A DNA stretch of 48,670 bases. It comes from Flavobacterium psychrophilum. GTDB taxonomy: Bacteria > Bacteroidota > Bacteroidia > Flavobacteriales > Flavobacteriaceae. A program made the translations under genes and the position numbers. Under the pieces are notes generated by a model. It did not search any database, was not told where the DNA came from, and worked only from the letters and a program-made list of their open reading frames with translations. Of the stretch, positions 42,377 to 48,670 are shown one piece after another. The stretch spans positions 1-48,670 of the forward strand of contig CALPPS020000008.1 of the NCBI GenBank assembly GCA_943325515.2. Direction: 5' to 3'. How positions within the stretch are numbered: position 1 is the first letter of the stretch; the number at the start of each line of letters is the position of its first letter.

Positions 42377-44557
42377 TCAAACATTTCTTCTAATAAAATG
42401 GAAGTCCAATTGTTTCTTTATTAAATCGGCATTTTTAACTTTAACAAAAACTTCATCTCCAAGTTGCAAAATACTTTGTGTTGCCTGACCTACCAAGGCA
42501 TATTGCTTTTCGTCAAAAGTATAATAATCTTCTTTTATTTCACGAATGCGAACCATTCCTTCACATTTATTTTCAATAATTTCTACATAAATTCCCCATT
42601 CAGTTACACCAGAAATAACTCCGAGAAACTCTTGATCTTTATGATCTTGCATGTATTTTACTTGCATGTATTTTACCGAATCTCTTTCAGCTTGAGCAGC
42701 TAAACCTTCCATATCACTGGAATGTCCACATTTTTCTTCAAAAATATCAGCGTCAGCTGATTTCCCCCCATCTAAATAAAATTGCAACAATCGATGCACC
42801 ATCACATCAGGATAACGACGAATTGGTGAGGTAAAATGACTGTAAAAATCAAATGCTAGACCATAATGACCAATATTTTCGGTTGAATATTTAGCTTTGC
42901 TCATGCTTCGAATAGTTAAAGTATCGACTAAATTTTGTTCTTTTTTTCCATTAACATCATTTAGTAATTTATTTAACGATTTAGAAATATCTTGTTTGGA
43001 TTTCATATTTATCGCATAACCAAACTTAGAAATTACTGTTTGCAGATTTATTAACTTGTCTTCATTTGGTTCATCGTGAATTCTATAAATAAAGGTTTTC
43101 TTTTGTTTCCCAATAAATTCGGCAACTTTTCTATTGGCTAACAACATAAATTCTTCAATTAAATGATTGGCATCTTTTGATATTTTAAAGAAGACACCAA
43201 CTGGTTCGGCATTTTCATCTAAATTAAATTTTACTTCCACTTTATCAAAAGAAATGGCGCCTTCAGCCATTCTTTTTCTTCGGAGAATTTTAGCTAATTC
43301 ATCTTGTTTTAAAGTAGCTGCAACTATTTCAGCTGCAACTTTATATTCTTTTCCTGTTAAAGATATTTCTGCTGGAATTACATCTGATTTGGTCTCTATA
43401 ATACTTTGAGCTTCTTCATATGAAAAACGTTGATCAGAATAAATTACTGTTCTTCCAAACCAAGAATCTAAAACTTCTGCTTTAGCATTTAATTGAAAAA
43501 TAGCGGAAAATGTATATTTTTCTTCATGTGGACGTAGCGAACAAGCAAAATTAGATAATACTTCGGGTAACATTGGAACCACTCTATCCACTAAATAAAC
43601 CGAAGTGGCTCTTTTATATGCTTCATCATCTAGTATAGTTCCTTCTTTTAAATAATGAGAAACATCGGCAATATGAACACCAACTTCATAATTTCCGTTA
43701 TCTAAAACTTGAAAAGAAAGTGCATCATCAAAATCTTTAGCATCTTTTGGATCAATAGTAAACGTGAGTACTTTTCGCATGTCTCGTCGTTTAGTAATTT
43801 CATCTTGTGTTATAGAAGTATCTATTTTATTTGCATACGAATCTACTTCTATCGGAAAATCATAAGGTAAACCATATTCAGCTAAAATGGCGTGTATTTC
43901 TGTATTGTGTTCTCCAGGTTTTCCAAGTACTTTTATCACTGAACCAAAAGGAGAATCAGCTTTAACTGGCCAATCTTCTAGTTTTACTAAAACCACATCA
44001 CCATGTTCAGCATTATTAAGTTTATTTTTTGGTATAAAGATATCTGTATACATTTTAGCGTTTGCTGTAGTAACAAATCCAAAATTCTTTTGAATATCTA
44101 TCACTCCAACAAATTCTGTTTTATGTCTTTCGATAATTTCTATAACTTCAGCTTCAGGTTTTCTGGAACTTCTTCTATCATAAACATAGGCTTTTACTTT
44201 ATCGTTATCCAATGCATGATTTAAATTTATAAAAGGGATGAATACATCATGTTCTAATTCATCACAAATAAAATATCCTGTTTTTCTTGAAGTCATATCA
44301 ACTACTCCTTCGTAATATTGTTGACTGGAAGCTTTAACTAAATACTTGCCAGGTTCTGATTCAATAATCAGTTTTTGAGATGCTAATATTTTTAAATCTT
44401 TTATAATTTCGTTTCTACTTTTAGTATCATCTAATTCTAAAATAGCAGCAATTTGCTTAAAATTAAAGGGTTTATTGGCGTTTTTTGAAAGTATTTTAAA
44501 TATCTTTTCGGAAAAGGTTTTTTCATTTTTTCCAAATTTTTTTAGTTTCTTACTCAT
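42377..44557 (-). CDS. rnr: Ribonuclease R (3'-5' exoribonuclease)
   Basis: The 726-residue protein has an N-terminal winged helix and cold-shock-like domains, the RNB catalytic core with FTIDPKDAKDFDDALSFQ (acidic metal ligands) and a C-terminal S1 domain (EFLGVISGVTEWGIYVEI). The lysine-rich tail of E. coli RNase R is absent. It degrades structured RNA. It is transcribed away from the AT-rich region at 44558-45292. Confidence 0.94.
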   Translation of the reverse strand: MSKKLKKFGKNEKTFSEKIFKILSKNANKPFNFKQIAAILELDDTKSRNEIIKDLKILASQKLIIESEPGKYLVKASSQQYYEGVVDMTSRKTGYFICDELEHDVFIPFINLNHALDNDKVKAYVYDRRSSRKPEAEVIEIIERHKTEFVGVIDIQKNFGFVTTANAKMYTDIFIPKNKLNNAEHGDVVLVKLEDWPVKADSPFGSVIKVLGKPGEHNTEIHAILAEYGLPYDFPIEVDSYANKIDTSITQDEITKRRDMRKVLTFTIDPKDAKDFDDALSFQVLDNGNYEVGVHIADVSHYLKEGTILDDEAYKRATSVYLVDRVVPMLPEVLSNFACSLRPHEEKYTFSAIFQLNAKAEVLDSWFGRTVIYSDQRFSYEEAQSIIETKSDVIPAEISLTGKEYKVAAEIVAATLKQDELAKILRRKRMAEGAISFDKVEVKFNLDENAEPVGVFFKISKDANHLIEEFMLLANRKVAEFIGKQKKTFIYRIHDEPNEDKLINLQTVISKFGYAINMKSKQDISKSLNKLLNDVNGKKEQNLVDTLTIRSMSKAKYSTENIGHYGLAFDFYSHFTSPIRRYPDVMVHRLLQFYLDGGKSADADIFEEKCGHSSDMEGLAAQAERDSVKYMQVKYMQDHKDQEFLGVISGVTEWGIYVEIIENKCEGMVRIREIKEDYYTFDEKQYALVGQATQSILQLGDEVFVKVKNADLIKKQLDFHFIRRNV

Positions 44558-45259
44558 TGTATCTTTACTATTATTGTTGAAAATTACAAAATAGTATTAA
44601 GATTAATGTATCAAGTACTAATATTTATCGAAAAAATAACATTTATTATTTTTATAAAAATTAGAGTTTTCAACAATAATTAAAATCATTAAAAAAAAGA
44701 TTAAATTAAATTTTAATTTATGATGGTTATTATAGTGTGTTAATAGTTGTAATAACTTTTTATTAAAAATCATATTTTAAAAGTTATATAAACTTATACA
44801 GATAAATTAACAATTATATATAAGTTTAAAACCTATAAAAATAAGTGTATTTTTTAATTTTATCAACAGTTGTTAATATATAAAATAAACATAAATTTTT
44901 AATAAGTTTTGTAATTGCTTTTTGTTAAAAAACATCTTTTTTATGCTGAAAATTTTGTTAAAAAAAATAGAAATTAAATTTGATTTTCTCATTTCTATTT
45001 TTGATTACAAAAATTTCTGTTAAGACATAAAAAAAGTTCTAACTTTATATCTAAAGTTGTTAACAATTGATGTTAATTTAAGGTTAACTGATTATCAACG
45101 AATTGCAAATAACTATTAACACTTTAAAATTTTAACATTTATATTAAATAAAATATAACAATTTTTAATATGTTTTGGAAATTAATCAGTTTGAAAAAAA
45201 TCTTAATTATTTAAAACCAAGTAGTTATAATAAAGTAGAATTTTAACTGATAGTTTTCT
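44558..45259. other. Gene-free, extremely AT-rich region between divergent rnr and rpiB; candidate oriC
   Basis: No credible gene was seen. By eye, TGTTAA occurs seven times (44738, 44871, 44923, 44956, 45018, 45058, 45071) and TTAACA four times (44807, 45060, 45116, 45132). TTATCAACA (44860-44868) and TTATCAACG (45092-45100) resemble DnaA boxes; TTATCAACAGTTGTTAATA is nearly palindromic and TTGTTAACAA (45057-45066) is a perfect palindrome. The region separates mostly minus-strand genes on the left from plus-strand genes on the right, and parS-like sites lie about 13-15 kb away. It could be an origin or simply a long leader region. Confidence 0.5.
44570..44680. repeat. 14-bp perfect inverted repeat at the rnr end of the AT-rich region
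   Basis: ATTATTGTTGAAAA (44570-44583) is matched in reverse complement by TTTTCAACAATAAT (44667-44680), 83 bp apart. It lies just upstream of the rnr start codon and could be a protein-binding pair. Confidence 0.65.
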
Positions 45260-45267
45260 TAAATTTG
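45260..45267 (+). promoter_or_regulatory. -7 promoter element of rpiB
   Basis: TAAATTTG is a perfect TAnnTTTG 25 bp before the rpiB ATG. No TTG stands at the -33 distance. Confidence 0.55.
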
Positions 45268-45292
45268 TAAATGTAACTACAAAAAAAGCATA

Positions 45293-45724
45293 ATGAAAAT
45301 CTCTATTGGAAACGATCATGCAGGACCTGAATATAAAAAAGCAATAGTCGCATTTTTAGAACTTAAAGGATATCAAATTTTAAATCACGGAACAGATACT
45401 TTTGATAGTGTTGATTACCCAGATTTTGCTCATGCTGTAGCAATTGATGTTGAAACCAAAAAAGCTGATTTTGGTATTGTGATTTGTGGTTCAGGAAATG
45501 GAATTAATATGACGGTAAATAAACATCAAGGTATTCGTTCCGCATTATGTTGGAATAAAGAAATTGCAGTATTAGCGCGCCTTCATAATGATGCTAATAT
45601 TATAAGTATTCCAGCTCGTTTTACTTCTATTCAACAATCTGTTGATATGGTAGATACTTTCCTAAACACTTCTTTTGAAGGAGGAAGACATGCCACTAGA
45701 GTAGATAAAATAGCTTGTAAATAA
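45293..45724 (+). CDS. rpiB: Ribose-5-phosphate isomerase B
   Basis: The 143-residue protein opens with IGNDHAGPEYK and has the catalytic cysteine region FGIVICGSGNGINMTVNKH, both typical of RpiB. It interconverts ribose-5-phosphate and ribulose-5-phosphate in the pentose phosphate pathway. It is the first gene right of the AT-rich region and precedes the CDF transporter by 1 bp. Confidence 0.94.
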   Translation: MKISIGNDHAGPEYKKAIVAFLELKGYQILNHGTDTFDSVDYPDFAHAVAIDVETKKADFGIVICGSGNGINMTVNKHQGIRSALCWNKEIAVLARLHNDANIISIPARFTSIQQSVDMVDTFLNTSFEGGRHATRVDKIACK

Positions 45725-45725
45725 T

Positions 45726-46628
45726 ATGAGCGGAATCCACATTCATAAAAATGAAGTGAAAGGTAAAAATCTAATCCTTTCTATTCTTTTAAATTTACTG
45801 ATTACGATTGCTCAAATTGTAGGCGGAATCATTTCAGGAAGTTTAGCCTTAATTTCGGATGCGCTTCACAATTTTTCAGATGTACTTTCTTTGGTTTTTA
45901 GTTTAATAGCACACAAATTATCCCGAAGAAAGGCCTCGATAAACAATACGTTTGGTTACAAACGTGCCGAACTCATAGCCGCTTTTATCAATGCTATAAC
46001 ATTAATTTTAGTTGCTTTATTTTTAATTTACGAAGCTTCTACAAGAATATTTCATCCAGAACCAATTAAGTCCGGTTTAGTTATTTGGCTCGCAATTTTG
46101 GGAATCATAGTAAACGGTGGTTCGGTTTTATTACTCAAAAAAGATTCGGAACATAATCTTAACATGAAGTCAGCTTATTTACATTTATTAACCGATATGA
46201 TGGCTTCCGTTGCGGTTTTAGTTGGCGGATTGTTGATGAAATTTTATGGTTGGTTTTGGGTTGATAGCTTAATGACTTTATTAATTGCGTTGTATTTAAT
46301 TTACGTAAGTTATGATTTGATAAAATCAGCTACCAAAATGCTCATGCTTTTTACACCAGATTACATAGATATTAAAGAAATTGTTCGTGAAGTTCATAAA
46401 ATATCAGGAGTAAATAAATTGCATCACATCCATATTTGGCATTTAAATGATGAAGAATTACACTTGGAAGCCCACCTTGATTGTTCAAGAGATATAAAAA
46501 TGAGTGAATTTAATTTGTTGTTAGAAAAAATTGAAATCGTTTTGTTTGAGCAATTCCATATCAACCACATCAATATTCAACCCGAATTTAATAAAGAAGA
46601 CCCAAAAGATTTTATCGTACAGGATTAA
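45726..46628 (+). CDS. Cation diffusion facilitator transporter (zinc-type CDF)
   Basis: The 300-residue protein has six membrane helices. The metal site uses SDALHNFSD in helix 2 (HxxxD) and HLLTDMMAS in helix 5 (HxxxD), the zinc-type arrangement; a histidine-rich N-terminus and HHIHIWHL in the cytoplasmic domain also suggest metal binding. It exports divalent cations such as zinc. It is 1 bp after rpiB and about 13 bp before tex. Confidence 0.93.
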   Translation: MSGIHIHKNEVKGKNLILSILLNLLITIAQIVGGIISGSLALISDALHNFSDVLSLVFSLIAHKLSRRKASINNTFGYKRAELIAAFINAITLILVALFLIYEASTRIFHPEPIKSGLVIWLAILGIIVNGGSVLLLKKDSEHNLNMKSAYLHLLTDMMASVAVLVGGLLMKFYGWFWVDSLMTLLIALYLIYVSYDLIKSATKMLMLFTPDYIDIKEIVREVHKISGVNKLHHIHIWHLNDEELHLEAHLDCSRDIKMSEFNLLLEKIEIVLFEQFHINHINIQPEFNKEDPKDFIVQD

Positions 46629-46641
46629 GGATTACTAAAAA

Positions 46642-48670
46642 ATGAACCAATTACAATTTATAGAAAACCAAACAAAGGCTTCACCAAAAAGTATTAGCGC
46701 TACCTTAAAATTATTAGCAGAAGATTGCACCATTCCTTTTATTTCAAGATATAGAAAAGACCAAACAGGAAATTTAGACGAAGTAGTTATTGAACAAATT
46801 ACTAAGCTTTCTAAACAATTCGATGAAATTGTAAAACGAAAAGAAAGCATTCTCAAAACCATTCAAGAGCAAGGAGAACTTTCACCTGAATTAAAATCAA
46901 AAATTGAAAATAGTTTTGATTTACAAGAGATAGAGGATTTGTATTTACCCTATAAAAAGAAGAAGAAAACCAAAGCAGATATAGCTCGTGAAAACGGATT
47001 AGAACCTTTGGCAAAAATAATTTTTGCACAAAGAAAAGACGACATCGATTTTATTTCGACAAATTATATAAATGACAAAGTAAAAAACGAAGACGAAGCA
47101 TTACAAGGCGCAAGAGATATTATTGCCGAATGGATTAACGAAAATATTTATATTCGAAAAAATCTTCGTCGAATGTTTCAACGCAAAGCGATTGTGGAAA
47201 CTAAAGTGGTCAAGAAAAAAGAAAACGAAGAAGCTGCTCAAAAATTTTCACAATACTTCGAATGGGCAGAACCAATTTCAAAAGCTCCGTCACATCGCTT
47301 GTTAGCCATGCTTCGTGCCGAAGCAGAAGGATTTGTGAAACTCAATATTGAAATTGAAAAAGAAGAAGCTGTTGATTTTATAGAAAATGAAATAATAAAA
47401 GCTAATAACGAAACAACAACACATCTCGAATTAGCCATAAAAGATAGTTACAAAAGATTATTAGAACCAGCTATTTCAAACGAAACCTTGCAAGAAGCTA
47501 AAACTAAAGCAGACGCTAAAGCCATAGAAGTTTTTGCTGGGAATTTAGGTCAACTTTTATTAGCACCGCCTTTAGGTGAAAAGAGAATTTTAGCCATTGA
47601 TCCCGGATTTAGAAGCGGTTGTAAAGTGGTTTGTTTAGACGAAAAAGGTGATTTATTATATAACGAAACGATTTATCCGCATCAGCCGCAGAATGAAACT
47701 ACTATGGCTATGAAAAAAATTAAATCAATGGTAAATGCCTACAATATTCAAGCCATTTCTATTGGAAACGGAACGGCAAGTCGCGAAACCGAATTTTTTA
47801 TAAAGAAAATTACTTTTGACAAACCAGTTCAGGTTTTTGTAGTTTCAGAAGCTGGTGCCTCAATATATTCGGCAAGTAAAATGGCTCGAGAAGAATTTCC
47901 AAATTATGATGTAACCGTTCGTGGTTCGGTTTCTATAGGCAGAAGACTTTCCGATCCATTGGCAGAATTGGTAAAAATTGACGCAAAATCTATAGGTGTT
48001 GGACAATACCAGCATGATGTTGACCAAGTGAAACTGAAAGAAGAGTTGGACACAGTTGTTGTTCGCTGTGTGAATTCGGTTGGAATAAATATTAACACGG
48101 CTAGTAAATCATTATTGAGTTATGTTTCTGGAATAGGAGAGAAGATGGCTGAAAATATTGTGGCTTATCGTCAAAAAAATGGTTCTTTTGAAGATAGAAA
48201 GCAATTAAAAAAAGTGCCTCGATTGGGTGACAAAGCTTATCAACAAGCCGCAGCTTTTATTAGAATTAAAGACGGAAAAAATCCATTAGACAATTCGTCG
48301 GTGCATCCCGAAGCGTATTCGATGGTGGAAAAAATGGCGAAAGATTTAAAGATTTCGGTTAACGAATTGATAGCTAATAAAGAAAAAATAGCTTTAATAA
48401 CCCCAGAAAATTACACAAATGAAACTATAGGAATTATAGGAATAAAAGACATTCTTAAAGAATTACTAAAACCAGGGCTCGATCCAAGAAAAGCAACAAA
48501 GGTTTTTGAGTTCGATCCAAATGTAAAAACAATTAAAGATATTCGAACCGGAATGATTTTACCCGGAATTGTCAATAACATTACTGCATTCGGTTGCTTT
48601 GTAGATATTGGTATCAAAGAAAGCGGCTTGGTTCATATTTCCCAACTCAAAGCGGGTTTTGTTTCGGATG
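46642..48670 (+). CDS. Tex-family RNA-binding protein (5' part, runs off the right edge)
   Basis: The frame from ATG 46642 is open to the window end, giving about 676 residues. It matches Tex: the N-terminal MNQLQFIENQTKASPKSISA with DLQEIEDLYLPYKKKKKT, a YqgF-like domain with LAIDPGFRSGCKVVCLD, a helix-hairpin-helix part (NSVGININTASKSLLSYVSG) and the start of an S1 domain (IRTGMILPGIVNNITAFGCF). Tex is a transcription- or translation-linked nucleic acid-binding protein. The end of the S1 domain lies outside. Confidence 0.94.
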   Translation, partial: MNQLQFIENQTKASPKSISATLKLLAEDCTIPFISRYRKDQTGNLDEVVIEQITKLSKQFDEIVKRKESILKTIQEQGELSPELKSKIENSFDLQEIEDLYLPYKKKKKTKADIARENGLEPLAKIIFAQRKDDIDFISTNYINDKVKNEDEALQGARDIIAEWINENIYIRKNLRRMFQRKAIVETKVVKKKENEEAAQKFSQYFEWAEPISKAPSHRLLAMLRAEAEGFVKLNIEIEKEEAVDFIENEIIKANNETTTHLELAIKDSYKRLLEPAISNETLQEAKTKADAKAIEVFAGNLGQLLLAPPLGEKRILAIDPGFRSGCKVVCLDEKGDLLYNETIYPHQPQNETTMAMKKIKSMVNAYNIQAISIGNGTASRETEFFIKKITFDKPVQVFVVSEAGASIYSASKMAREEFPNYDVTVRGSVSIGRRLSDPLAELVKIDAKSIGVGQYQHDVDQVKLKEELDTVVVRCVNSVGININTASKSLLSYVSGIGEKMAENIVAYRQKNGSFEDRKQLKKVPRLGDKAYQQAAAFIRIKDGKNPLDNSSVHPEAYSMVEKMAKDLKISVNELIANKEKIALITPENYTNETIGIIGIKDILKELLKPGLDPRKATKVFEFDPNVKTIKDIRTGMILPGIVNNITAFGCFVDIGIKESGLVHISQLKAGFVSD

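Noticed and set aside
44940..45010. Possible small ORFs in the AT-rich gap
   Set aside because: No frame of credible length with a start signal; the AT content makes short frames meaningless.

Overview
The window looks like chromosomal DNA from a Flavobacterium-like member of the Bacteroidota. It is AT-rich. Its promoters read as the Bacteroidota -7 element TAnnTTTG, in several cases with an upstream TTG. It carries families typical of the group: DUF2480, DUF4837, DUF4175, DUF6327, a SUF iron-sulfur operon, an OmpH-like lipoprotein and a head GIN domain protein. No phage, insertion sequence, CRISPR array or defence locus was seen.

Layout. 1-3460: start of a yicC-like gene, an HTH/membrane protein pair, an EamA transporter with an ArsC-like protein, and a Cys/Met-metabolism PLP enzyme. 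3503-13150: SUF genes on the minus strand (A-type carrier, sufB, sufC, sufD, then sufS, sufE, a DUF59 protein and DUF2480). They are interrupted by a nonsense-mutated four-helix-bundle gene between sufB and sufC, an opposite-strand serine hydrolase between sufD and sufS, and two unrecognised small genes. 13292-21139: a plus-strand run with an MBL-fold hydrolase, subtilisin-like and M1 peptidases, rnpA, a C-terminal processing peptidase and a tandem OmpA protein. 21141-28563: GNAT, DUF4837 lipoprotein, LysM transglycosylase and pgk (minus), holB and a DoxX-like protein (plus), and an OmpH-like lipoprotein (minus). 28842-35431: a methyltransferase, mnmG, ybeY and a giant DUF4175 protein. 35597-40604: gltX, the DUF6327/holin-like/YtxH trio, glnS and folB. 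40701-44557: tRNA-Cys, a LysE-family transporter, a GIN-domain protein and rnr. 44558-45292: a 735-bp gene-free, extremely AT-rich stretch. 45293-48670: rpiB, a CDF cation transporter and the 5' part of tex.

Most interesting signals. (1) Two 16-bp parS-like ParB sites flank mnmG exactly; one matches the known consensus fully and is embedded in the last codons of ybeY. (2) About 13 kb away, the gene-free stretch at 44558-45292 carries eleven TGTTAA/TTAACA words, TTATCAACA-type DnaA-box-like words and a 14-bp inverted repeat, with gene direction diverging around it. It is a candidate replication origin. (3) Tandem arrays with a strict 7-bp period but different unit sequences sit at several intergenic sites. 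At glnS and tRNA-Cys the array supplies the -33 TTG at exactly 19 bp from the TAnnTTTG element. (4) Octamer arrays of the same orientation flank the broken four-helix-bundle gene inside the SUF operon. (5) The 3' end of tRNA-Cys plus part of its terminator is duplicated 87 bp downstream, as after an integration or recombination event.
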